A stretch of DNA of 64,000 nt, taken from assembly GCF_041228405.1 (NCBI RefSeq), contig NZ_CP133888.1:2666001-2730000 (forward strand), written 5' to 3'. The stretch comes from Salinilacustrithrix flava (GTDB lineage: Bacteria; Actinomycetota; Acidimicrobiia; Acidimicrobiales; Salinilacustritrichaceae). How positions within the stretch are numbered: position 1 is the stretch's first letter; each line of letters begins with the position of its first letter. Below are positions 25,023-34,581 of this stretch, in pieces. Both the position numbers and the translations under genes were made by a program. A model generated the notes under the pieces. The model was not told where the DNA came from. It saw only the letters and a program-made list of their open reading frames with translations, and searched no databases.

Positions 25023-26263
25023 CGGGCACCCCCTTCCGCGGCCGGGGCACTGCCGGTTCCGGAGGTCCAGTCGAGCAGGAGCTGGTCGACGCGGTCGCCG
25101 ATGCGGGTGGGGTCGTAGTGCTCCACGACGTAGTCGCGGCCCGGGGCGGCCATGGCCCCGAAGGCGTCGGGATCGGCACCGACGAGGGCGAGGGCCTCCA
25201 TCAGCTCCCGCTGGCTGCGATAGGTGACCCCGGCGCCGGAGCGCTGCACGTGCCACCGCACGACCTCGCTGGCGTCGTTGGCGATCACCGGCGTGCCGGC
25301 GCCCCACGCCTCGAGCACGGTGCGGGAGAAGCTCTCGAGCGCGGACGGCTGCACGTACGCGGCCGCAGCCGCCATGGCGTCGTTGCGCTCGTCGTCGGAG
25401 ACGAAGCCGAGGTCGAGGACGCGGTCGGCGGGCAGCCCGGGCGGCAGGTCGACCTCGCCGACGCCGGAGGTGACGAGGCGCAAGCCGGCGCTGCGGTGCA
25501 CCCGGCGGAACGCGTCGAGCAGCTCGGTCCAGCCCTTGGCCCACTCGCGCCGCCCGGCGTAGTAGATGAACGGGCCGTCGATGCCGTGCCGGGCCCGGAA
25601 CCCGTCGGGGTCGTAGCGGTCCGGGAGGGTGATGGCCGACCCGACGACCTCGGTGCGCGCGGGGAGGCGGAACAGGCGCTCGGCCAGCTCGGCCTCGGGG
25701 TCGGACAGGAAGAAGATGCCCCGGGCCCCGGAGAACAGCGGCTGGTAGATGTCGAGGTAGGCGGCGGGCTCATCGTGCAGGCAGGGCATGAGGATCGTGC
25801 GCTCGGGTCGGATCTGGCCGACGGCGAACGTGGTCCAGAACATGTAGGGCGCCAGCACGATGGCCCGGTACGAGGCGCCGTGGTCGAGCACGTGGTGCCA
25901 CAGCCCGCTGACCCGGAGGCTGTCGTTCATCCACAGCTGCTGCTCGGCCAGGGTCAGCTTGGCGCCCGAGAGGAGCCGGTCGCCGAGGACCTTGCGGTGG
26001 ATGCCCGGCGTGTCGGTCTGGGTCTCGAAGCGCCGCACGGTGACGTCGCCGTCTCGGCTCGTGCCGGCCGGGTACTCGTTGGCCCAGGTGAAGTGGTCGC
26101 GGGCGCAGGTGGTGAGGATCTCGACCTCCCACCCACGTGCCGCCAGCATGTGCGCGGTCTCGGAGATGACCGCCTCGGCGCCGCCGACGACCTCGGGGCC
26201 GTAGCGGGGCGGGACGAGGGCGATCGTGCCGGATCGGTCGGCGTCGGCGTCGGAGTCGGTCAT
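25019..26263 (-). CDS. GT4-type glycosyltransferase
   Basis: A 414-residue GT-B enzyme: LVPPRYGPEVVGGAEAVISE at the N-terminus, then FIYYAGRREWAKGWTELLDA, LGFVSDDERNDAMAAAAAYV and QPSALESFSRTVLEAWGAGTP with the catalytic-type Glu. Overlaps of 4 bp with both neighbours put it in one operon with the O-antigen-type ABC exporter, so it probably builds the exported glycan. Confidence 0.87.
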   Translation of the reverse strand: MTDSDADADRSGTIALVPPRYGPEVVGGAEAVISETAHMLAARGWEVEILTTCARDHFTWANEYPAGTSRDGDVTVRRFETQTDTPGIHRKVLGDRLLSGAKLTLAEQQLWMNDSLRVSGLWHHVLDHGASYRAIVLAPYMFWTTFAVGQIRPERTILMPCLHDEPAAYLDIYQPLFSGARGIFFLSDPEAELAERLFRLPARTEVVGSAITLPDRYDPDGFRARHGIDGPFIYYAGRREWAKGWTELLDAFRRVHRSAGLRLVTSGVGEVDLPPGLPADRVLDLGFVSDDERNDAMAAAAAYVQPSALESFSRTVLEAWGAGTPVIANDASEVVRWHVQRSGAGVTYRSQRELMEALALVGADPDAFGAMAAPGRDYVVEHYDPTRIGDRVDQLLLDWTSGTGSAPAAEGGAR

Positions 26264-27468
26264 GGCGTGCGCTGCCCCGTGCTGTGCTCGACCTCGATGT
26301 CCAGCTCCACCCGTCCGATGATGGGCCGGCCGCTGAACACGTCGAATGTGCAGGCCTCGAGGTCCTGGTCGTACTGGAACGTCTCCGACGGGTCCTGCAG
26401 CACCAGGCCGACGCGGTAGGAGCCGTCGAGGAACGGCAGCTGGTCGATGCGGAACCGGACCGAGCCGGTGCCGTCGAGCGCCTCGAGGTCGTGGCCCAGC
26501 AGGTCGAAGGTGCTGGCGTTGAGCATCTGGACGCCGTCGTGGGTGGTGATGACGATGCGGGCCCGCGCCGAGGGGACGAGGTCGGCAGCCACGTAGCGCA
26601 GCTCGATGGTGACGCCGTCGCCGGGATGGACCGTGTCACTGCCGTCGTCGGCCGTGGCCGTCGCACCAGCGATCCGGAGGGCGCCGCCCGCTGCCGCGGC
26701 TGCCGCTTCGGCCAGCACCGGGTCGGTGGAGCCGCTCGACGCGTGCAGGGCGTGACGGAAGACGCGCACCGCCTCCGCGGTGTCGCCGACGTGCAGGGAG
26801 TGGCCGTGGTCGAGCACCAGGGCCCGGTCGCAGAGCTGGATGACCTGGTCGGGGGAGTGGGTGACCAGCACGATGGTGCGGCCCTCGGTCTGGAAGCGCC
26901 GGACCCGCTCGAGGCACTTGCGCTGGAAGTTCTCGTCACCCACGGCCAGCACCTCGTCGACGAGGAGCACGTCGGGCTCGAGGTTGACGGCCACGGCGAA
27001 GCCGAGCCGGGCGTACATGCCCGAGGAGTAGTACTTGACCTGCTGGTCGATGAACTCCTCGAGCTCGGCGAAGGCAACGATCTCGTCGAAGATGCGGGTG
27101 ACGTGCTCCCGGCTGAAGCCGAGGATGGATCCGTTGAGGAACACGTTCTCCCGGCCGGTGAGGTCGGGGTGGAAGCCGGCGCCGAGCTCGAGCATGGCGG
27201 CCATGCGGCCTCGCACCCGGATCTCGCCCGAGGTGGGGCGGATGGTGCCGGCGATGCACTTGAGCAGCGTGGACTTGCCCGACCCGTTGTGCCCGAGGAG
27301 CCCGATGGTCTCGCCCTGGGCGACCTCGAGGTCGATGTCGTGGAGGGCGTCGAACTCCTTCACCTCGTTCTTGCGGAAGTAGAGGAGGCGCTCCTTGATG
27401 CTCTTGTTCGGTTCGGTGTGCCGTCGGAAGCGCTTGGTGACCCCGACGATCTCGATCGCGGGCTCCAT
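26260..27468 (-). CDS. Polysaccharide ABC exporter ATPase (Wzt/TagH type)
   Basis: A 402-residue protein. The ATPase domain (about 1-245) has Walker A LLGHNGSGKSTL, Q-loop region LELGAGFHPDLTGREN typical of Wzt/TagH, signature YSSGMYARLGFA, Walker B VLLVDEVLAVGD and switch VTHS. A roughly 150-residue beta-rich C-terminal domain (about 290-402) matches the Wzt substrate-binding module that reads the glycan end. The ATG at 27468 shares one base with the permease stop. Confidence 0.92.
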   Translation of the reverse strand: MEPAIEIVGVTKRFRRHTEPNKSIKERLLYFRKNEVKEFDALHDIDLEVAQGETIGLLGHNGSGKSTLLKCIAGTIRPTSGEIRVRGRMAAMLELGAGFHPDLTGRENVFLNGSILGFSREHVTRIFDEIVAFAELEEFIDQQVKYYSSGMYARLGFAVAVNLEPDVLLVDEVLAVGDENFQRKCLERVRRFQTEGRTIVLVTHSPDQVIQLCDRALVLDHGHSLHVGDTAEAVRVFRHALHASSGSTDPVLAEAAAAAAGGALRIAGATATADDGSDTVHPGDGVTIELRYVAADLVPSARARIVITTHDGVQMLNASTFDLLGHDLEALDGTGSVRFRIDQLPFLDGSYRVGLVLQDPSETFQYDQDLEACTFDVFSGRPIIGRVELDIEVEHSTGQRTP

Positions 27469-28409
27469 CACAGCTCTTCGCCGAGGTCGGCCTCGAGCTT
27501 CCCGAAGATCTTCACGCCGATGACGAGGACCACCGCGGCCATCGCCCCGGAGATGGCGAGGTTCTCCAGGTACCACATGCCGGATCGGCCGAGGAGGAAG
27601 TCGAAGTTGGCCGCTGCCTGGGTGCCGATCTCGTGGGTCGGGTTGTAGATCACCCGCTGGAACGTGGTGACGACCGGGATCATGGGGTTCAGCATGGCGA
27701 GGCGGTCGGTGATGCCCCGCTCGGCGAGCAGGTCGCCCACGAGGTCGAACTGGTACACGATCGGCGTCAGCCAGAACCAGGCCAGGAACACCAGCTCGAG
27801 GAAGTGCTGCACGTCGCGGTAGTGGACGTTGACCGCCGAGAGCACGATGCCGAGGGCCGCCGACCACAGGACGGTGACGGCCAGCGCCGGGATGAGCAGG
27901 GGCAGGTACTCCCAGGCCGGCGCGCGCTGGAACACCACCAGGGCGATGACGAGCACCACGAACTGGAAGAAGAAGTTGATGAGGGCCGCGCCGATGGCCG
28001 ACAGCGGCAGGATCTCCCGCGGGAACCACACCTTCTGCACGAGCGGGCCGTTGCCCGTGATGGAGATCGTGGCCCCGGTGGTGCCGGTCGAGAACATGGT
28101 CCAGGCCAGCAGCCCGCTGAGGAGGAAGACGCCGTAGAGCGGCACGTCGGTGCGCAGCAGCACGGCGAACACGATGCTGAACACGACCAGGTACAGCAGC
28201 GGGTTCAGGAGGGTCCAGAGGAACCCGAGGATGCTGTCCTTGTACTTGATCTTCAGCTCGCGCCGGGTGAGCGAGCCGAGCAGCTCGCGGTACTCCCAGA
28301 TCCGCCGGCCCCGCTGCAGGAAGCCCGGCGCGACCGTGCGGTTCTCACGGACTTCGTAGTGCGAACGCCGAGCAGACGGCTCATGGCGTTCGGGGGTGGC
28401 GGCGGTCAC
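27468..28409 (-). CDS. Polysaccharide ABC exporter permease (Wzm/TagG type)
   Basis: A 313-residue ABC-2 permease with six predicted TM segments. It has RELKIKYKDSILGFLWTLLNP, the conserved N-terminal Wzm/TagG motif, and VQKVWFPREILPLSA between TM segments. GTG 28409 gives a normal family length; an in-frame start at 28562 would add a poorly conserved Pro-rich leader overlapping the next region. With the downstream ATPase it would export a lipid-linked polysaccharide across the membrane. Confidence 0.9.
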   Translation of the reverse strand: MTAATPERHEPSARRSHYEVRENRTVAPGFLQRGRRIWEYRELLGSLTRRELKIKYKDSILGFLWTLLNPLLYLVVFSIVFAVLLRTDVPLYGVFLLSGLLAWTMFSTGTTGATISITGNGPLVQKVWFPREILPLSAIGAALINFFFQFVVLVIALVVFQRAPAWEYLPLLIPALAVTVLWSAALGIVLSAVNVHYRDVQHFLELVFLAWFWLTPIVYQFDLVGDLLAERGITDRLAMLNPMIPVVTTFQRVIYNPTHEIGTQAAANFDFLLGRSGMWYLENLAISGAMAAVVLVIGVKIFGKLEADLGEEL

Positions 28410-28497
28410 GGAAGGTGCACACTCCGTCTCGGGGCAGCCGCCGATGGTACCGGCTCGTGCCGTTCCGACCGCACTTGCCGGACCGGCCGGGAGGGCC

Positions 28498-30432
28498 TCA
28501 GGACGTGGCGTTGGCGTAGTACTCGGCCGAGGCTGCCAGCCACGCGGCGAGGGAGACATCACCCAACGTCAGCAGCTGGCGGATCCAGTAGCTGCGCCCC
28601 TCCGGGTCGGCGCTGCGGCCGAGGATCTGGGTGAACAGCGTGTCGACGCGGTCGGCCCGGGACTCGACGGAGGCGTAGAAGTCGGCCGCGACCTGCTGGC
28701 GGTTGATGCGCCGGGCATCGAGCTGCGTGGCCCAGTGGTCACGACCCTCGGCGTCGGCGGGTCGTTCGAGCAGGTCGAGGTACAGGGCTTCGACGTAGCT
28801 GCGGTTCGAGCCGCCGTTGGCCCCGAAGTACTCCTGGCTGCCGTAGAACTGGGCGGCGATGTCCTCGATGCGCAGCCCTCGCTCGACCTGGCTGAGCCAG
28901 TAGGCCCGGCCCTCGTCGTCGCCGGTGCGGCCGAGGATCTTCTGGTACAGCTCAGCGATCTGGACCCCGGCCCACTCGTCGCTGACCGACAGCGCCTCGG
29001 TGAGGCCGATGCGGTTGCCGTCCCGCACGGGGCGGCACCACTGCTCGGTCTCGGCGCCGGTGGCGCTGCGGCCGAGGAAAAGCTCGTGGACCTCGTCGAC
29101 GTACGCGGCCTCGGCCACGCAGGCCAGGTCGAACCAGTCCGAGAACAGGCCAGCGGAGATGACGCGCCCGTTGGCCTCGGTGCAGGTCCCTCGGTTCAGC
29201 GTGCTGCGGACGTCGTTTCCCGTCACGGTGGCGGTGGTGCCGTTGCCGAAGCTGAGGACGACCCGCTCGACCCGTCCACCCCAGGTGCCGAGCCCGTTGC
29301 GCTCGGTCACCCGGAAGCCGGTGAGGGAGCCGCCGTTGCCGTACTTGGCCTCGAGGAGTGAGGTGGGGACGGTGCACTTCCAGGTGTGGCGTGGGCTGAT
29401 CGAGTCGCCGAGGTCCTCGACGGCGGCGAACGTGCCGCCGGCGGTCCAGCCGCCGGTGCTGGAGGAGAACTCGGTCCGGGCGATCCGACCGGAGCTCAGG
29501 CGGACGATGTCGCGCGTGTTGGCGATGGCCTGGTCGGTGCTGGTCGCCGTCGTGGGAACCGGGGCGCCGTTCGACAGCTTGAAGTGGCCGACGTAGACCT
29601 GGCACCAGATCGTGTCGCAGGTGTCCGCCCCGGCCCAGCGGCTGTCGCCGGCGAGGGCGTAGGAGCGGGCCGCCACCGACTGCGCCTCGAGCGCCGGGAG
29701 CGACCACGACGACGGGGACTCGTTGGGCACGACCGAGCGGAGCTGCTGCTCGATGGTCGTGATGTTGACCGTCTGCTGCGTGGCGCCGGCCACGATGTGC
29801 GTGCGCAGGGTGCCCGGGTACCAGATGGAGGTGCCGGGGGGGCCGTTGTCGCCGTACTGGGTGCAGAGCCGCAGCATGTCGGCGGCCTGGCCCGAGTAGC
29901 TGGCGGTGGGACGGACGTCGATCTGGGTGCTCTTGGCGTTGGCGACGAAGGTGAAGTCCGACGACGTGCACGTGGTCTTGGACGCGGCGTACACGTCGAA
30001 GCTGGAGCCGTCCTTGCGGGTGATGTGGACGGCCTTGGTGCCCGACGGCAGCGCCACGGAGCCGAGCCCGGAGACGGCGAGGGTGCCGTTGGTGACGGTG
30101 GTGCGGAAGTCGCGCCCCTCGGAGCCTCGGAGGCGGATCCGCACCGCGTCGGGATCGATCGGTCGGCTGCTGGCATCCTGCCAGCGGCCCCGGGTGGTGC
30201 CCCCGTAGTAGTGGTCGAGGATCTGCGCGCTGGTCCAGCCGTACTGGGTGGCGTAGCCCTGGGCGCCCCACTGGCTCATGCCGCGCCCGTGGCCCCAACC
30301 CCGCCCGTCGAAGACGAGCTGGTCGGGCAGGTCGGCCGCTGCCGGCTGGGCGACGAGCGGCAGCACGGCCAGCCCGAGGACGACGGCGAGGGCCGCGGTC
30401 ACGGTTCGCCGGAGGGTGCGGGGGGTGCTCAT
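28498..30432 (-). CDS. Secreted SpoIID/LytB-domain protein with DUF4214 repeats
   Basis: A 644-residue exported protein. Signal peptide ALAVVLGLAVLPLVAQPAAA precedes GRGWGHGRGMSQWGAQGYA, then the SpoIID/LytB core with VVPNESPSSWSLPALEAQSV and AARSYALAG. SpoIID enzymes are lytic transglycosylases acting on denuded glycan strands. In Bacillus SpoIID the GHG-G-SQWGA motif is C-terminal; here it is at the N-terminus. Four DUF4214-like units fill the last 200 residues (for example LFLGRSATGAETEQW, KILGRTGDDEGRAYW). It overlaps the PGRP amidase gene by 4 bp. Confidence 0.9.
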   Translation of the reverse strand: MSTPRTLRRTVTAALAVVLGLAVLPLVAQPAAADLPDQLVFDGRGWGHGRGMSQWGAQGYATQYGWTSAQILDHYYGGTTRGRWQDASSRPIDPDAVRIRLRGSEGRDFRTTVTNGTLAVSGLGSVALPSGTKAVHITRKDGSSFDVYAASKTTCTSSDFTFVANAKSTQIDVRPTASYSGQAADMLRLCTQYGDNGPPGTSIWYPGTLRTHIVAGATQQTVNITTIEQQLRSVVPNESPSSWSLPALEAQSVAARSYALAGDSRWAGADTCDTIWCQVYVGHFKLSNGAPVPTTATSTDQAIANTRDIVRLSSGRIARTEFSSSTGGWTAGGTFAAVEDLGDSISPRHTWKCTVPTSLLEAKYGNGGSLTGFRVTERNGLGTWGGRVERVVLSFGNGTTATVTGNDVRSTLNRGTCTEANGRVISAGLFSDWFDLACVAEAAYVDEVHELFLGRSATGAETEQWCRPVRDGNRIGLTEALSVSDEWAGVQIAELYQKILGRTGDDEGRAYWLSQVERGLRIEDIAAQFYGSQEYFGANGGSNRSYVEALYLDLLERPADAEGRDHWATQLDARRINRQQVAADFYASVESRADRVDTLFTQILGRSADPEGRSYWIRQLLTLGDVSLAAWLAASAEYYANATS

Positions 30433-32264
30433 GAGGTGGTGGCTCGCTCGTAGAACTCGTCGGAGAGGGACAGCTCGATCGCCATGCGCACGTCATCGGT
30501 GCTCAGCAGCTGCTGAGCCCAGTGTTGCTGAGCCTGGCCGCTCGGTTGGCGACCCAGGACGTGCTCGTAGACCCGGGCGGCCCGGTCGAGGCGCGACTCG
30601 AGGGAGAGGTAGAAGCCCGAGGCCACGTCCGGCGGCAGCGCCCGGCGGTTCTGCAGCATGCCGACCCAGTAGGCGAGGCCATCCTGATCCGCCTCGCGGT
30701 GCAGCAGGTTCTCGTAGAGGGAGCGGACGAAGGGCTCGGCGCCACCCTTGCGGTCGAAGTACTCCTGGCTCCCGTAGAAGCTGATGCCGACCGTCTCGAT
30801 GCGCACGCCCGACGCCAGGACCCCGAGCCAGTAGTCCTTGCCCTCCTGATCGGCCGATCGGCCCAGCACCCGCTGGTAGAGGTCGTCGATGATGACGCCG
30901 CTGTAGGTCTCGGAGCGGGCCATGCCCGTGGCCGCAGCTCGCAAGCCGTCGTTGTCCGCTCGGCTCAGCCAGCGGCGGTACTGGTCGGGGGTGGGCAGCG
31001 CCCGCATGAAGGTCTCGTGGAGGGCCACGACGTGGGCGCCGACGACGGAGGCGTCGCGGAGGTAGGGCAGCGTCGCGTAGGTGTTGGCGCCCGGGCACGC
31101 GGTGTCACGGAGGTCCTTGTGACCCGCCACGATCGGTGCGGTGTGCTCGTCGCCGTTCGCCGTGCCGCGGAAGGTGGCGCCGCTGTTGTTGGTGACGGTG
31201 GTGGTGCCGCTGGGGTCGAGGCCGTGCACGCCGAGCTTCCATCCGACCAGCTGGCGGGTGGCGGCCGTCATCGCCCACGGGGTCGACTGCTTGTCGAAGT
31301 GGCCGAGCTGGGCGACCGAGGTCGTGTCGCTGTTGAAGCCGTAGGTGTGCCCGCCCATGATCGCCTTGTCGATGCCGCCCTGGCGGCCCTCCCAGACGCC
31401 GCCGAAGCGGTCGACGAAGAAGGCGTAGGCCACGTCGCACCACTTGTTGGTGCCGACGTGGTAGTTCCAGATGCCGCGCAGGATCTTGGGCACGTCGGAG
31501 GCCAGGTAGGGCTCGGTGCTGCCTGCCGTGTGGTGCACGACCATCGCCCGCACCTCCTTCATCTCGGTCGGGCCGGACGAGCACTTCCACCCCATGTCGC
31601 TGGTGGCCCAGTCGCTGCGCGGGCGGATGAAGGCACCGCTGGTCTGCGCCGCCGCCATCGGGGTCGTCGCGCTGGCGCGGATGCCCTGGTACCCCGATCC
31701 CTCGTCCTCCACGTCGTGCAAGCCGACGACGCGGACGACGTCGGTGTCGCCCTCGAGCACCGCCACCTCGACGTGGGTGGCGCCGTGGCCGACCCAGACG
31801 GGGCCGACGCCGGGGTTCGTGAGCGCCTCGCCGTCGGGGGCGTCGTCCGGGGAGGCCTCGACCTCGATCCAGTCCGACCAGGTGTCGGCGTTGCGGCTGC
31901 GCACCGCCAGGTGGGTGCCGGCGGCGACGTCTTCGAAGATGACCATCTCCGGGTTGCTCGGCAGCGACACGACGCCGGAGCGCAGGGCGACGTCGGCGTG
32001 TCCGTGCTCCTCCTGGTCGTCCACGGGCACGAGGTCCAGGTGGCGGCCGTCCACCGCCAAGGGGAGCACGACGACGTTCTCGGTGAGCAGGTCGCCGTCG
32101 GCATCGGTGTGCCCGGCTGCAGGTGCGATCGCGTCGACGACGGGGGCCTCGGAGGCGCCGTCGGTGACACCGGCCCGGGCGGGCTCGAGCGCGGCGACCG
32201 GTGCGGCGAGCAGCGGTGCGGTCAGAGCGCCGACGAGTGCAGCAGTCCCCAGGGTGCGGAGCAT
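30429..32264 (-). CDS. Secreted PGRP/amidase_2 protein with DUF4214 repeats
   Basis: A 611-residue exported protein. Signal peptide ALVGALTAPLLAAPVAA is followed by a beta-rich region (about 30-220) and a PGRP-type N-acetylmuramoyl-L-alanine amidase domain (about 220-400). The probable zinc ligands are in VVHHTAG, GHKDLRDTACPG, and the region AFFVDRFGGVWEGRQGG. Three to four DUF4214 units end the protein. The Amidase/SpoIID pair in one operon suggests coordinated peptidoglycan trimming. Confidence 0.9.
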   Translation of the reverse strand: MLRTLGTAALVGALTAPLLAAPVAALEPARAGVTDGASEAPVVDAIAPAAGHTDADGDLLTENVVVLPLAVDGRHLDLVPVDDQEEHGHADVALRSGVVSLPSNPEMVIFEDVAAGTHLAVRSRNADTWSDWIEVEASPDDAPDGEALTNPGVGPVWVGHGATHVEVAVLEGDTDVVRVVGLHDVEDEGSGYQGIRASATTPMAAAQTSGAFIRPRSDWATSDMGWKCSSGPTEMKEVRAMVVHHTAGSTEPYLASDVPKILRGIWNYHVGTNKWCDVAYAFFVDRFGGVWEGRQGGIDKAIMGGHTYGFNSDTTSVAQLGHFDKQSTPWAMTAATRQLVGWKLGVHGLDPSGTTTVTNNSGATFRGTANGDEHTAPIVAGHKDLRDTACPGANTYATLPYLRDASVVGAHVVALHETFMRALPTPDQYRRWLSRADNDGLRAAATGMARSETYSGVIIDDLYQRVLGRSADQEGKDYWLGVLASGVRIETVGISFYGSQEYFDRKGGAEPFVRSLYENLLHREADQDGLAYWVGMLQNRRALPPDVASGFYLSLESRLDRAARVYEHVLGRQPSGQAQQHWAQQLLSTDDVRMAIELSLSDEFYERATTS

Positions 32265-32329
32265 CAATGAATCCTCAAGTCTGGGAGCGCGCCAGTGGCG
32301 CCCCTCGCCGATCGCCGCCCGCTCGGAGC

Positions 32330-32335
32330 AGGCTA
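32330..32335 (-). promoter_or_regulatory. -10-like TAGCCT for the amidase-SpoIID operon
   Basis: On the minus strand TAGCCT overlaps the TAG stop codon of the GT2 gene, about 65 nt before the amidase start. It would give the wall-protein pair its own promoter. Confidence 0.35.
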
Positions 32336-33349
32336 CCTGTCGGTCTCGGACGGATGTGGGCGCGACTTGAGGGTTGCGCCCGGTTCGTAGTGGGAGGGCG
32401 CCACGCCGAGCTCGAGCTCGATGCGCCGGACGCGCTCCAGCGTGCGCTGGGACACGGCCCGGTGGGCGGCGACGAGGTCGGCCAGCACGCCGAGCACGAA
32501 CACCTGCACCGACGCCATGAAGAGGACGCCACCGAGGATGATCGACTGCAGGTGCCCGCCCCGGTCCCCGTTGACGATCCAGTCCCACAGGAACGGGCTC
32601 CAGGCGCCGATCGCGGCGACCAGGAGGACCACGGCCAGCGCGGTGAAGACGAACAGCGGCTCCCAGCTCGTGTAGATGCGGAAGATCGCCAGCATGTTGC
32701 GCCGGATGTAGGTCCACATCGAACCGAACAGGCGCGACTCTCGGGTCTTGTCGTTGGTGCCCACCGGGACGTGGGTGACGGCGGTGAGCGACTTGCCGGC
32801 CTGGATGAGGGATTCGAGCGTGTAGGTGAACTTGGACACGACCACCAGGCCGAGGGCGGCCTCCCGGTTGTAGGCCCGGAAGCCCGACGTGGCGTCGGGG
32901 ACGTCGGTGCCGGACGCCCGGCGGACCACCCAGGACCCGGCCCGCTGGAGCCGCTTCTTGGTGGGGGAGAAGTGGTCGATGGTCATGACCTGGCGGTCGC
33001 CGATGACCATGTCGGCCCGACCCTCGAGGATCGGCGCGACGAGCGCGGGGATGTCCTTGGCCGAGTACTGGTTGTCGGCGTCGGTGTTCACCACCACGTC
33101 CGCCCCCAGCTTCAGGCAGGCATCGAGCCCGGCCTGGAACGCGTGGGCCAGGCCCTTGTTGTTGGTGAGGCGGACGACGTGGTGCACGCCGAGCTCGCGC
33201 GCCACCTCGACGGTGCGGTCGGTGGAGCCGTCGTCGATGATGAGGAACTCGACCGTCTCGAAGCCCTCGACCTCGCGCGGGAGGTCGGCGATCGTGCCGG
33301 GGAGCTGGTCCTCCTCGTCGAGGCACGGGATCTGCACGATCAGCTTCAC
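32333..33349 (-). CDS. Polyprenyl-phosphate GT2 glycosyltransferase
   Basis: A 338-residue GT2 enzyme. The catalytic domain has IVQIPCLDEEDQLPGTI, IIDDGSTDRTVEVA, NKGLAHAFQAGLDA and the DxD motif VVNTDADNQY. Two or more C-terminal TM segments follow (FVFTALAVVLLVAAIGAW; IILGGVLFMASVQVFVLGVL). This is the layout of DPM1/ArnC-like enzymes that load a sugar onto polyprenyl phosphate. GTG 33349 gives MKLIVQIPCLDEE at once. Confidence 0.9.
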   Translation of the reverse strand: MKLIVQIPCLDEEDQLPGTIADLPREVEGFETVEFLIIDDGSTDRTVEVARELGVHHVVRLTNNKGLAHAFQAGLDACLKLGADVVVNTDADNQYSAKDIPALVAPILEGRADMVIGDRQVMTIDHFSPTKKRLQRAGSWVVRRASGTDVPDATSGFRAYNREAALGLVVVSKFTYTLESLIQAGKSLTAVTHVPVGTNDKTRESRLFGSMWTYIRRNMLAIFRIYTSWEPLFVFTALAVVLLVAAIGAWSPFLWDWIVNGDRGGHLQSIILGGVLFMASVQVFVLGVLADLVAAHRAVSQRTLERVRRIELELGVAPSHYEPGATLKSRPHPSETDR

Positions 33350-33375
33350 GGGGCCGAACGGTACTGAACCGGGCC

Positions 33376-34581
33376 TCAGTCGATGGCAGCCCGCACCGCA
33401 TCGAGGAGCGGGGCGAGGTCGTCCTCGGCGGCCAGCGCGTGCGCTCGCTCGAGGGCGGCCGCCGCCATCTCGTGGGCCCGACCTGGGTCGTCCCGGAGCT
33501 CCGACACGGCCGCGGCGACGGCGGCGGGGTGGGGCTCGACCACCAGCGCGGCGCCGATGCCCGCGGCCAGCTCGACCAGGCCACCGCCGTCGTCGCAGAC
33601 GATGACCGGTCGACCGTGGGCGAAGGCCTCGAGCACGGTGAGGCCGTAGTCCTCCCGCAGCGCGGGGGCGATCACGACCCCGGCGCGCCGGTAGGCGTCG
33701 TCCCGGGTGGCGTCGTCGACCTCGCCGTGGAGCCGGAGGCGCCCGCCGAGGTGCTCGCTCGACCCGTCCATGGCCGGGCGCTCGTCCGGGGCGAGCAGCC
33801 ACGTGCCTCGGTTCCGCCACGTCGCTTCGGGCGGGTCCTGCCCGGCGGCACCCGGGTCGTCGGTCCAGCGCTCGAGCAGGTGGCGCACCCAGGCCAGCCG
33901 GCTGCCGCCGCCGACCAGCTCCCAGGTGCCGTCGCTGCCCGCCGCTGCCTGGGCGACGAGCTCGGTCCGCTTCGGCCACTCGTGTCGGCTCACGCACACG
34001 GCCGGCCCGGCCGGGTCGTAGGGGCCGAGGTCCGCGGCGGGCGGGGTCTCGGCAGACGCGCGGAACGGCGTGGTGCCCTCCAGCCCCCACCACTCCCGGA
34101 GCCGGTCGGCGACCTCGTGGGAGCCGGTGAGCCACGTGTGCACACCGCTGATCCGACCCCGGTCCAGCGCCCGGACCTGCTCGACCGCGGCGGCGTGCAC
34201 GGCAGGGCGCACGTAGCCGGCGGCGGTGAACTCCTCGGCGAGGTCGTAGAAGACGCGGGCCTGGTGGTAGGTGAGCGCGACGACCCGGGGGTGGCGGACC
34301 AGGTAGCTGGGCGGCTGGGAGGTGACGACCACGTCGAAGTCCGACAGGTCGAGGCGGTCGAGCCGTTCGGTGGCGGCCAGGTAGAGGAAGTACTCGTCGT
34401 GCCAGTCCCGGGTGCCGTCGTCGATGCGCACGCCGTGGAGGCGGTCGGCCCGGGTGCGGGCGTCGAAGCCCACGAGCGACACGTCGACGCCTCGCTGGTC
34501 GAGCCGGGCGCGGCACCGCTCGGCGAGCCGCTCGAACCCGCCCACGCCGCCGTGGTCGGGCTTCAAGAACGCGACCTTCAC
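33376..34581 (-). CDS. GT4-type glycosyltransferase
   Basis: A 401-residue GT-B glycosyltransferase starting MKVAFLKPDHGGVGGFERLA, with a C-terminal GT4 domain carrying LHGEVDDATRDDAYRRAGVV and PALREDYGLTVLEAFAHGRP. GTG 34581 overlaps the preceding coiled-coil gene (GTGA). It belongs to the coiled-coil/GT4/GT2 operon; substrate unknown. Confidence 0.87.
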   Translation of the reverse strand: MKVAFLKPDHGGVGGFERLAERCRARLDQRGVDVSLVGFDARTRADRLHGVRIDDGTRDWHDEYFLYLAATERLDRLDLSDFDVVVTSQPPSYLVRHPRVVALTYHQARVFYDLAEEFTAAGYVRPAVHAAAVEQVRALDRGRISGVHTWLTGSHEVADRLREWWGLEGTTPFRASAETPPAADLGPYDPAGPAVCVSRHEWPKRTELVAQAAAGSDGTWELVGGGSRLAWVRHLLERWTDDPGAAGQDPPEATWRNRGTWLLAPDERPAMDGSSEHLGGRLRLHGEVDDATRDDAYRRAGVVIAPALREDYGLTVLEAFAHGRPVIVCDDGGGLVELAAGIGAALVVEPHPAAVAAAVSELRDDPGRAHEMAAAALERAHALAAEDDLAPLLDAVRAAID

